Source: an uncultured Bacillota bacterium
Lineage (GTDB): Bacteria; Bacillota; Sulfobacillia; UBA995; UBA9673
Assembly: GCA_937863905.1 (NCBI GenBank)
Contig: CALMHV010000290.1
Location: 1-5,900 of the forward strand
Length of the DNA: 5,900 nucleotides
Direction of reading: 5' to 3'
The notes beneath the pieces were generated by a model. That model had not been told where the DNA came from, searched no databases, and was given only the letters and a program-made list of their open reading frames with translations. Of the stretch, positions 1-5,895 are shown in pieces. Positions within the stretch are counted from its first letter, which is position 1. Each line of letters begins with the position of its first letter. The position numbers and the translations under genes are program-made.

Positions 1-161
1 CGGCGGGCCACGGAGCCGAAGATGGCCAGAGACACAGGGCGCTCCCCGTAGACGGCCCTGACGGCCGCGAGGAGGTTCCCGGAGAGGTCATCGAACGCCT
101 GGAGAATGCGGTTGCCGCTCCCGCCTTCAGTCGGCACGGTGGGGCTCCGTCCACGGCCCAT
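1..161 (-). CDS. Nucleotidyltransferase-domain protein (MNT/pol beta fold), N-terminal part only
   Basis: Partial gene: 53 codons are visible before it runs off the left edge. The start is ATG at 161-159, with an ideal Shine-Dalgarno AGGAGG at 169-174 and a 7-nt spacer, so the start is well supported. Residues 1-16 are Gly/Pro/Ser-rich and probably disordered. Residues 17-41 look like one amphipathic helix (NRILQAFDDL onward). Residues 42-53 read PVSLAIFGSVAR, which matches the first strand and the GS turn of the NTP_transf_2/minimal nucleotidyltransferase family; the catalytic DxD that should follow lies outside the window. Known members include the MNT partner of HEPN/MNT toxin-antitoxin pairs, which transfers AMP to its partner, antibiotic nucleotidyltransferases and orphan proteins. 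Fold assignment is fairly secure; the specific role cannot be told from this fragment. The nearest upstream gene on the same strand is the coiled-coil gene at 340-696, with a 178-bp gap that may carry its own control signals. Confidence 0.72.
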   Translation of the reverse strand, partial: MGRGRSPTVPTEGGSGNRILQAFDDLSGNLLAAVRAVYGERPVSLAIFGSVAR

Positions 162-339
162 GTTCAGCCCTCCTCCCCCACCGGCAGGTGTGGGCGTCCC
201 TTTCCGCAGTTCCCCAACGCGGAGGTGCCGGAGGCGCCCTGAGGGCTGTGCGGTAACGCGGCAACCCTGCGGTTGGCCGCACCCTATTTCCGTTTCCGCG
301 TCCCCCGGGCGAGGCTGGACACGCGTATCTCAAGCTTGG
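162..339 (-). other. Structured intergenic region between the coiled-coil gene and the nucleotidyltransferase gene
   Basis: This is a 178-bp non-coding stretch. Read on the minus strand it holds a strong hairpin (258-280), then a short GCCC-TCA-GGGC hairpin (236-246), and then the AGGAGG ribosome binding site of the next gene. Near 217-235 there is an imperfect 9-bp direct repeat, CGGAGGTGC followed by CGGAGGCGC on the plus strand. I see no convincing promoter and no T-run that would make either hairpin an intrinsic terminator. The single short ORF crossing it on the minus strand (127-333) lies in a different frame from the nucleotidyltransferase and has no family resemblance. Confidence 0.4.
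258..280 (-). repeat. Strong intergenic hairpin
   Basis: On the plus strand the arms are GCGG (258-261) plus CAACC (262-266), a CTGC loop (267-270), then GGTTG (271-275), one unpaired G (276) and CCGC (277-280). That gives nine base pairs with one bulge. It lies about 100 bp upstream of the nucleotidyltransferase start and 60 bp after the coiled-coil stop. No T-run follows on either strand, so it does not look like a standard terminator. It could be an mRNA-stabilising structure, an attenuator or a protein-binding site. The pairing is directly visible; any function is inference. Confidence 0.5.
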
Positions 340-696
340 TCACCCGGCAGTCTCGGGCCATGTCAGCGTTGCGAGTTTCCTGATTTTGCTAAGCACTTCC
401 TCATAGCCCGGGGGGCTGGTCCGTTCCATAGCCTTACCCCGGGCCAGAAACGCGTCGTGGTCCTCGCGGTTGGCCTTTTCCATAGCCTCTACCCGGGCCA
501 GAAGGGCGTCGTACTCCTCGGGGTTGGCCCGGTCCACAGTCTGAAGCTGGGCCATCATAGTCTCATGCGCCCTCCGGTTGGCCTCATGCTCGAGCCGGTT
601 AACCTCGAACTGGGCCATCATGGCCTTGTGCTCGGCGCGGTTGATCTCCTGCGCCAGCCGGATGGCCTCAAGGATTGGTCCGATCTGCTCCGACAT
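340..696 (-). CDS. Small helical-repeat (coiled-coil) protein of unknown function, 118 aa
   Basis: I do not recognise a named family. The start is ATG at 696-694 with an excellent Shine-Dalgarno GGAGG at 705-709 and an 8-nt spacer; the stop is TGA at 342-340. The protein is soluble-looking, with no signal peptide or membrane segment. Residues 1-38 form a helix containing NRAEHKAMMAQFEV, which recurs 21 residues later as NRRAHETMMAQLQTV. From residue 39 to about 110 there are four consecutive 18-residue units: ANRRAHETMMAQLQTVDR, ANPEEYDALLARVEAMEK, ANREDHDAFLARGKAMER and the diverged TSPPGYEEVLSKIRKLAT. Eighteen residues is five alpha-helical turns, so the hydrophobic positions stay on one face, as in a long coiled coil or helical rod. 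The C-terminal tail is LTWPETAG. The next gene on the strand is a nucleotidyltransferase, so it may be a partner or adaptor; that is inference. Lysine biosynthesis is an unlikely role. Confidence 0.75.
   Translation of the reverse strand: MSEQIGPILEAIRLAQEINRAEHKAMMAQFEVNRLEHEANRRAHETMMAQLQTVDRANPEEYDALLARVEAMEKANREDHDAFLARGKAMERTSPPGYEEVLSKIRKLATLTWPETAG
367..582 (-). repeat. Four tandem 54-bp coding repeats (18-residue units)
   Basis: These are the DNA repeats underlying the protein periodicity inside the coiled-coil gene. The middle two copies are close in DNA as well as protein: aligning 424-477 with 478-531 gives 44 of 54 identical bases by my count, with blocks such as TTCCATAGCCT and CCCGGGCCAGAA preserved. 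The outer copies have diverged more. A separate 12-bp block, CTGGGCCATCAT, occurs at 547-558 and 610-621, offset by 63 bp (21 codons, three heptads). The pattern is what in-frame duplication within a coiled-coil gene produces. Confidence 0.75.
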
Positions 697-748
697 GCTA
701 GACGCCTCCGAAAATGGGGCCTTCGCGGCACCCGGTTAAGGGGATTAA

Positions 749-1012
749 ATGAGGGTAGGGTTCTCCGTTTCTGTCGACGGACGCTGTACCCTGCCGAACG
801 GAAACCGAACATCTGGGGTTTTCTGGGCCCATCCCGCCCCTCCCCGTGGTTTTGACGTCGAGGTTCTCTGGGATGTGGGCTGGCCGACGCAGGTGCGGAG
901 AGGCGAGGTCATCGGCAAGGTCGTGCGCGAGGCCCAGGTGTGGGTGGAGAACGACGTTATCCCCTCGCTCATCCCGCTTCTCCTGGAGGCGATGTTCGGG
1001 CCGGGCGAGTAG
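749..1012 (+). CDS. Small hypothetical protein, unrecognised, possibly a gene remnant
   Basis: The longest reading frame starts at ATG 749, directly after an in-frame TAA (746-748), with AAGGGG at 738-743 only 5 nt upstream; it ends at TAG 1010-1012 and would give 87 residues. I do not recognise it. The two halves differ. From about codon 36 (854) nearly every third base is G or C, as in the neighbouring real genes, and the protein reads sensibly, ending in an amphipathic stretch with VVREAQVWVENDVIPSL then a hydrophobic PLLLEAMF. Codons 1-35 show many A/T third bases and a Pro/Gly-rich, low-information sequence. The real start may therefore be GTG at 875 (45 residues, GAGG at 860-863), or this may be the 3' end of a decayed gene. 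It converges on dapA with 5 bp between stop codons. There is no signal peptide. An opposite-strand ORF at 745-972 is less convincing by codon use. Confidence 0.45.
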   Translation: MRVGFSVSVDGRCTLPNGNRTSGVFWAHPAPPRGFDVEVLWDVGWPTQVRRGEVIGKVVREAQVWVENDVIPSLIPLLLEAMFGPGE

Positions 1013-1017
1013 GACCG

Positions 1018-1926
1018 CTACCGCGCCACTTCCACCCCCGCCTCAACCATCGCCTGGCGCACCGCGGCGATTTGCTCCTCCGTCGCCTCGATCAGGGGCA
1101 GGCGCAGCCCGCCGGCGTCGAACCCCTGCAGGCGCAGGGCCGCCTTCACCGGGATGGGGTTGGTCGTGAGGAAGAGCCCCTTGAACAGGGGCAGGAGTTG
1201 GAGGTGGAGTTCGGTGGCCCGGGCCGTCTCGCCGGCGGCGAAGGCCTTGACCATGTCGGCCACGAGGCGCCCGGCCACGTTGCTGACCACGCTGACGACC
1301 CCGTAGGCCCCGACGGCCATCATCGGCAGGGTCAGGCTGTCATCGCCGCTGTAGACCCGCAGCTTGCCCCGCACGGCCCGCACCATTTCCGAGGCCTGGT
1401 CGGCGCTTCCCCCGGCCTCCTTGAGGGCCACGATGTTCTCTATCTCCGCCAGGCGCCCCATCGTCTCGGGGGTGATGTTCACCGAGGTCCGGCCGGGCAC
1501 GTTGTAGACCATCACCGGTAGGCGCGTGGCCTCGGCCACGGTCCGGAAATGCGCGTAGAGCCCGTTCTGCGGGGGCTTGTTGTAGTAGGGGGCGACAAGC
1601 ATCGCGCCGTGGGCCCCGAGGGCCTCGGCCTGCTTGGTCAGGGCCACGCTGGCCGCCGTGGAGTTGGTCCCCGTGCCGGCGATGACCGGCGCCTTGTCCC
1701 CGATAGCGTCCAGGACCGCCTCCACGAGCCGAACGCGCTCGTTATCTGTCAGGGTCGGCGACTCGCCGGTCGTCCCCCCGACGAGGATGGTGTCGGTCCC
1801 GCTGTCGATGAGCCGCTGGGCCAGCTTGCCCGCCTGCCCGAAGTCGACGTTCAGTTGGCTGTCCAGGGGTGTGACCATGGCCGTGATGACCCGGCCCCAC
1901 TCCCGCTTCTCCGTTGTCTTGTTCAC
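1018..1926 (-). CDS. dapA: 4-hydroxy-tetrahydrodipicolinate synthase (DapA)
   Basis: DapA condenses pyruvate with aspartate semialdehyde to give 4-hydroxy-tetrahydrodipicolinate, a cytosolic step feeding diaminopimelate/lysine and, in this operon, dipicolinate. The 302 residues are a normal length for this TIM-barrel aldolase. Visible key residues are GGTTGES with Thr52/Thr53, Tyr115 in APYYNKP, Tyr141 in YNVPGRT with Arg147, the Schiff-base Lys169 in VALKEAGG, SGDD at 193-196 and NPIPVK at 256-261. The start chosen is GTG at 1926-1924, overlapping the aspartate kinase TGA as GTGA, with GGGGAGG seven nt upstream; this implies translational coupling. An ATG at 2148 in the same frame would add 74 residues of Arg/Gly-rich sequence that is only the kinase gene read out of frame. 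By alignment to the E. coli enzyme, the lysine-site residues His53, His56 and Glu84 correspond to Asp61, Arg64 and Ala92, so lysine inhibition is probably weak or absent (inference). Confidence 0.97.
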   Translation of the reverse strand: MNKTTEKREWGRVITAMVTPLDSQLNVDFGQAGKLAQRLIDSGTDTILVGGTTGESPTLTDNERVRLVEAVLDAIGDKAPVIAGTGTNSTAASVALTKQAEALGAHGAMLVAPYYNKPPQNGLYAHFRTVAEATRLPVMVYNVPGRTSVNITPETMGRLAEIENIVALKEAGGSADQASEMVRAVRGKLRVYSGDDSLTLPMMAVGAYGVVSVVSNVAGRLVADMVKAFAAGETARATELHLQLLPLFKGLFLTTNPIPVKAALRLQGFDAGGLRLPLIEATEEQIAAVRQAMVEAGVEVAR

Positions 1927-3179
1927 GCTTGGCCCTCCCCGTCTTCTCCGTCCGCCAGGCCGAATTCGCGGTGCAAGGCGCGGATGGCCTCGCCCATCTG
2001 GTCCCCGGCCACCAGGCAAGAGATGGTCAGGTGCGAGTCGGCCGTCTGGAGGATGGCGATGCCGGCCCCGGTCAGGGCCCTCGCCACCTTGGCCATGACG
2101 CCCGGAACCCCGCGCATCCCCGCCCCGACGACGGTCACCTTGGTGCACCCCGGCAGGACACTGAAAGCATACCCCAGCTTGCGCAGGACTTCCTCGGCCT
2201 TCCCGGCCGATTTGCCCACCACGGTGAAGGTCTGGACCGTGGGCGAGACGCTGATGAGGTCGACGGAGATGCCGGCCTCGGCCATACCCGCGAAGACCTT
2301 GAGCGAGGCCTCCGCGTCGCCCGGGCGGTCGGGACTCCCGGTGACGGTAAACTGAGCCACATCCGGGACGTGGGTGACCCCGGTGATGAGACGGCCTTCC
2401 TTGACATCGGGCCAGGGCGAGGCCTCCAGGCTGCCGGAGTGCGTGACCAGCGTGCCCGGCCCCGGATCGGTCGCCGATAGGATGCGGAGCGGGATATCCT
2501 TACGCATGGCGATCTCGACGGCCCGGGGGTGGATGACGCGCGCCCCCTCGTGGGCCATCTGGGCCACCTCCTGGTAGCTCATGACCTTGCGGGTCTTGGC
2601 CTCGGTGACGATACGGGGGTCGGCCGTCTTGATGCCCTCGACGTCGGTGTAGATCTCGACGACCTCGGCCCCCAGCGCGGCCCCGAGGGCGGCGGCCGTC
2701 GTGTCGCTGCCGCCGCGGCCGAGGGTCGTGATGTCCCCGGCGTCGGTGGCCCCCTGGAAACCGGCGACCACGGCCACTCGCCCCTCCTTGAGGTGGGCGA
2801 GCAGCTTCTCCGGGTCGATCTTGACGATACGGGCGTCGGTGAAGTTGGCGTCGGTGGAGATGCCGGCCTGCGCGCCCGTGAGGGCGATGGCCTCGATATC
2901 CCGCTCCTTCAAGGCCGCCGCCAGGACGACGGCGGAGATGATCTCCCCGCAGGAGGCGATGAGGTCGAGTTCCCGGGGGGCCACCGTGGGACAGGCCTTG
3001 GCGGCCAGCGAAAGGAGGGTGTCGGTCGCGTAGGCCTCACCCTCCCGGCCCATGGCCGAGACGACCACGACGACCCGGCAGCCCTTCTCGACGGCCCCAC
3101 TCACCCGGTTGCAGGCGGCGCGCCGGTGCTCGACCGTGTCCACGGACCGGCCGCCGAACTTCTGGACGATGATGCGCAT
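1923..3179 (-). CDS. dapG: Aspartate kinase, DapG (aspartokinase I) type
   Basis: It phosphorylates aspartate to 4-aspartyl phosphate, the first step of the aspartate pathway. At 418 residues it has the single-polypeptide kinase-ACT-ACT layout. The kinase domain spans about 1-245: KFGGRS at 7-12, VVVVSAMGREG at 37-47, SCGE at 76-79, TGAQAGI at 101-107, GRGGSDT at 154-160 and YTDVEGIKTADPR at 177-189. ACT domain 1 spans about 270-340 and ACT domain 2 about 345-410, with ILQTADSH at 376-383. The sequence tracks B. subtilis DapG (GREGEAYATDTLL, ITGVTHVPDV) rather than the lysine-sensitive LysC; DapG is known to be inhibited by meso-diaminopimelate. Position 11 is Arg (codon CGG) where the family has Thr or Ser. 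The start is ATG at 3179 with AAGGAGAGG at 3190-3198, a 10-nt spacer. It lies 46 bp after asd and overlaps dapA by 4 bp. The acidic tail GEDGEG overlaps the dapA ribosome binding site. Confidence 0.95.
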   Translation of the reverse strand: MRIIVQKFGGRSVDTVEHRRAACNRVSGAVEKGCRVVVVVSAMGREGEAYATDTLLSLAAKACPTVAPRELDLIASCGEIISAVVLAAALKERDIEAIALTGAQAGISTDANFTDARIVKIDPEKLLAHLKEGRVAVVAGFQGATDAGDITTLGRGGSDTTAAALGAALGAEVVEIYTDVEGIKTADPRIVTEAKTRKVMSYQEVAQMAHEGARVIHPRAVEIAMRKDIPLRILSATDPGPGTLVTHSGSLEASPWPDVKEGRLITGVTHVPDVAQFTVTGSPDRPGDAEASLKVFAGMAEAGISVDLISVSPTVQTFTVVGKSAGKAEEVLRKLGYAFSVLPGCTKVTVVGAGMRGVPGVMAKVARALTGAGIAILQTADSHLTISCLVAGDQMGEAIRALHREFGLADGEDGEGQA

Positions 3180-3225
3180 GTCGCGTGTTCCTCTCCTTGA
3201 GCGGGGCCGGCCACTGGGCGCGGGC

Positions 3226-4236
<1,011 letters not shown>

Positions 4237-4281
4237 CCGGCCCCACCCTTTCGTTCCCAGCTTCGTCCCCGGAATGGCGCC

Positions 4282-4298
4282 GGGCCGCGCCCCGGCCC
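4282..4298 (-). repeat. GC-only hairpin at the end of dpaB
   Basis: The perfect 6-bp arms GGGCCG (4282-4287) and CGGCCC (4293-4298) flank a 5-nt loop, with the right arm reaching into the last base of the dpaB stop codon. On the transcribed strand no T-run follows, so it is not a typical intrinsic terminator. Its position at the junction between the spore-specific genes dpaA/dpaB and the general aspartate-pathway genes would suit an mRNA processing or stability element. The pairing is visible; the role is inference. Confidence 0.45.
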
Positions 4299-4909
4299 TA
4301 GTGTCGCTCCGCCCGCTGCACGAGCAGAGGCTGGACCTGTCGCCCTTCCAGGGCGGCCTCGACCGCCGGGACCAACTGGCCCAAATCGGAGTCCAGGGAA
4401 TTCGGCTTGACCTCAGGATTGTCCTGCCCGAAGGGTACGAAATAGACGTGCCGGGTATTCAGAAGAACGCCGAGGTTCCGGGCGTTCATCCCCAGCCCGT
4501 CGTTGGTCGAGATGGACAGGACAACCGGCCGCTGGTTGCGGAGGTGGGCCTTGCAGGCCATGGTGACCGGAGTGTCGGTGATACCGTTGGCCAGCTTGGC
4601 CAGGGTGTTTCCGGTGCACGGAGCGACGACCATGACGTCAAGCCGCTTCTCCGGCCCGAACGGTTCCACCTCGGAGATGCTCCGGAGCGGCTCCTTCCCG
4701 GTGACGCGCCGCAACTCCCCAAGCCAGTCGTCCGGGGTCCCGAAGCGCGTGGCGGTGGTCGCCACCGCCTCCGAGACGACCGGGACTACGTCGGCCCCCA
4801 ACCGCACGAGTTCCTCCAGGAGCACGAAGACGCGCGACAGCGTGCAGTGCGACCCGGTCAGCCCAAAGCCTATCGTCTTTCCCGTCAGAGTCAAGCCCCA
4901 CACCCCCAA
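4298..4909 (-). CDS. dpaB: Dipicolinate synthase subunit B (SpoVFB)
   Basis: With DpaA it forms dipicolinate synthase, which oxidises the dihydrodipicolinate made from the DapA product to dipicolinic acid in the mother cell during sporulation. At 203 residues it closely matches the roughly 200-residue B. subtilis SpoVFB, a flavoprotein-fold (flavodoxin-like, Dfp/UbiX-like) protein. Diagnostic segments are KTIGFGLTGSHCT (11-23), VMVVAPCTGNTLAKLANGITD (92-112), RNQRPVVLSISTNDGLG (124-140) and FVPFGQDNPEVKPNS (157-171). The start is uncertain: TTG at 4909-4907 has GAGG at 4918-4921 with an 8-nt spacer and is preferred; GTG at 4903 (codon 3) and TTG at 4894 (codon 6) are alternatives, and all lie ahead of the conserved KTIGFGLTGS. 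It follows dpaA by 35 bp across a 17-bp tandem duplication that contains its ribosome binding site. Confidence 0.95.
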   Translation of the reverse strand: MGVWGLTLTGKTIGFGLTGSHCTLSRVFVLLEELVRLGADVVPVVSEAVATTATRFGTPDDWLGELRRVTGKEPLRSISEVEPFGPEKRLDVMVVAPCTGNTLAKLANGITDTPVTMACKAHLRNQRPVVLSISTNDGLGMNARNLGVLLNTRHVYFVPFGQDNPEVKPNSLDSDLGQLVPAVEAALEGRQVQPLLVQRAERH

Positions 4910-4912
4910 AAG

Positions 4913-4927
4913 CCCCGCCTCGCGGGG
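4913..4927 (-). promoter_or_regulatory. Hairpin enclosing the dpaB ribosome binding site
   Basis: On the minus strand CCCCGC (4927-4922), loop GAG, GCGGGG (4918-4913) form a perfect 6-bp stem, followed by CTTTT. The GAGG proposed as the dpaB Shine-Dalgarno lies in the loop and first stem base, so the fold could restrict ribosome access. The four T residues after the stem give it a faint resemblance to an intrinsic terminator, but the run is too short and is followed by GGGGG. A modest translational brake on dpaB is the more natural reading. Function is inference. Confidence 0.4.
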
Positions 4928-4950
4928 TCAGGCGCCTCGCGGGGTCAGGC
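4917..4950. repeat. Perfect 17-bp tandem duplication between dpaA and dpaB
   Basis: GCCTCGCGGGGTCAGGC occurs at 4917-4933 and again, without a mismatch, at 4934-4950. The right-hand copy contains the dpaA stop codon (TGA, 4947-4945) and the left-hand copy contains the proposed dpaB ribosome binding site. Each unit is itself an imperfect inverted repeat (GCCT...AGGC). Deleting one copy would leave an equally plausible junction with an 18-bp gap, so this appears to be a recent slippage duplication that doubled the spacing without disturbing either frame. Confidence 0.85.
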
Positions 4951-5835
4951 GAAATGCTCCGCCGACAGGCGGATGATGATATCGGCCAGGTACGCGGCGG
5001 AAGTCTCGGGGGCCACGCGCCCCGGAAGAGCCGGCGCCAGGACGGCGGTGAGCCCGAGCGTGCCCGCGGCGGCGAAGTCCGTCCCGCCTTCCCCGGAGGC
5101 GAGGTCGACGATGACCGCCGACGGGTGCAGGCGCGAGAGGACGTTCCCGACCAGGACGAGGGAGGGAACGGTGTTGAAGACGAAGCGCGCCCCGGTGACC
5201 GCCTCGGCCAGCCGGTCGAAGCCAACGGCGGCCTCGCAGCCTGAGGCGATAGCCCGGGCCTGCGGGGCGGCGCGCCGGGCCACGACCGTGACCTTGGCGC
5301 CCAGGGCGTGAAGGGTGGCGGCCATCGTCTGCCCCGTCCGCCCGTAGCCTAAGACCACGGCCCGTGACCCGTGGAGGGTGACGGTCGTCCGTTCCAGGGC
5401 CATGAGGATGGCGCCCTCGGCCGTCGGCACGGAGTTGGCGATGGCGAGTTCGTCCAGGTCGGCCAGGGACACCGGTTCACAGCTCACCCGCCCCGCGGCC
5501 GCGGCGAGCTCGGGCGAGAATGAGCCGGCGAAAGCGATCGAGGGGCTCTCCAGGAGGGCGAGTTCCTGAGGCGTCAGGGCCAGGAAGTCCTCGGGGTCCT
5601 CGGACCAGACGCGCCCCCCGGGTCCGAACCGGGACATCGGGCAGACCAGAACGCTGGCCCCCCGGACGGCCGTGGCCACGTCCCGGACGTGATGAGGCCC
5701 GGGGAGACGCGGCGGGAGCCGTCGGGCCACGACGACCTCGGACGAGAACTCGGCGAGCCGAGCTCCCAGGTAGTCGCTTCGCCTGTCTCCCCCGATGAGG
5801 GCGATCTTCCGCCCAGCGAGATGCGCGCCCTCCAC
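4945..5835 (-). CDS. dpaA: Dipicolinate synthase subunit A (SpoVFA)
   Basis: This is the NAD(P)-binding dehydrogenase-like subunit of dipicolinate synthase, acting with DpaB in the mother cell; the product enters the forespore and chelates calcium in the spore core. At 296 residues it is close to B. subtilis SpoVFA (297). Visible features are an N-terminal GRKIALIGGDRRSDYL (8-23), NSVPTAEGAILMA (134-146), the Rossmann turn VLGYGRTGQTMA (161-172), NTVPSLVL (221-228), DLASGEGGTDF (244-254) and APALPGRVAPETSA (267-280), all characteristic of the family. The start is GTG at 5835-5833. An in-frame TAG at 5853-5851 rules out any longer version. GGGGAGG ends only 3 nt upstream and AGGGGG lies 11 nt upstream, so the ribosome binding site is unusual in spacing though G-rich. 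It is the first gene of the operon in this window, and a possible mother-cell sigma box lies about 50 bp upstream. Confidence 0.96.
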   Translation of the reverse strand: MEGAHLAGRKIALIGGDRRSDYLGARLAEFSSEVVVARRLPPRLPGPHHVRDVATAVRGASVLVCPMSRFGPGGRVWSEDPEDFLALTPQELALLESPSIAFAGSFSPELAAAAGRVSCEPVSLADLDELAIANSVPTAEGAILMALERTTVTLHGSRAVVLGYGRTGQTMAATLHALGAKVTVVARRAAPQARAIASGCEAAVGFDRLAEAVTGARFVFNTVPSLVLVGNVLSRLHPSAVIVDLASGEGGTDFAAAGTLGLTAVLAPALPGRVAPETSAAYLADIIIRLSAEHFA

Positions 5836-5887
5836 AGGCCTCCCCGCCCCCTACGCCTCCGGCGCTACCCGCTCCGGACCTGCTTAC

Positions 5888-5895
5888 ACTTTATG
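5888..5895 (-). promoter_or_regulatory. Possible sigma-E/sigma-K type -10 box upstream of dpaA
   Basis: The minus strand reads CATAAAGT here, matching the CATAnnnT core that the mother-cell sigma factors sigma-E and sigma-K share at -10. Transcription would start near 5880, leaving a leader of about 45 nt before the dpaA GTG. In B. subtilis the spoVF operon is transcribed by sigma-K, so the position makes sense. The -35 element would fall at or beyond the end of the window and cannot be checked; an 8-bp degenerate box can also occur by chance, though it stands out in such GC-rich DNA. Confidence 0.4.

Noticed and set aside
236..280. The hairpin cluster considered as a riboswitch (cyclic-di-GMP or fluoride type).
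   Set aside because: I could not find the conserved core sequences of any riboswitch family I know; only simple stems are present.
127..333. A 68-codon minus-strand ORF in the intergenic gap.
   Set aside because: Arg/Pro-rich composition, out of frame with and overlapping the nucleotidyltransferase start, and no recognisable motif.
744..749. TTTAAT on the minus strand as a -10 box for the coiled-coil gene.
   Set aside because: No -35-like hexamer at 16-18 bp; the nearest TCGACA is 22 bp away, so the match is probably chance.
106..855. A 249-codon plus-strand open frame with repeated Gly-Gln-Lys and His-Ser-Leu motifs.
   Set aside because: Its repeats are the antisense image of the 54-bp repeats in the coiled-coil gene, which has a better ribosome binding site and a sensible protein. 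The sequence is Pro/Arg/His-rich without family character.
745..972. A 75-codon minus-strand ORF overlapping the plus-strand ORF at 749-1012.
   Set aside because: Ser/Thr/Pro-rich sequence without a good ribosome binding site; third-position G/C bias favours the plus-strand frame.
1927..2148. A 74-residue N-terminal extension of DapA from an ATG at 2148.
   Set aside because: It is the aspartate kinase coding sequence read in another frame (Arg/Gly-rich). DapA homologues begin near the GTG at 1926, which has its own GGGGAGG.
1549..2355. Long plus-strand open frames opposite dapA, dapG, asd and dpaB (also 1914-2480, 2529-3200, 3052-3807, 4274-5311).
   Set aside because: Typical antisense shadows in GC-rich coding DNA: low-complexity Arg/Gly/Pro/Ala proteins, no motifs, and fully covered by well-identified minus-strand genes.
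4910..4927. The CCCCGC/GCGGGG stem followed by CTTTT as an intrinsic terminator between dpaA and dpaB.
   Set aside because: Only four T residues follow and then GGGGG; dpaB needs to be co-transcribed with dpaA, and the stem sits on its ribosome binding site.
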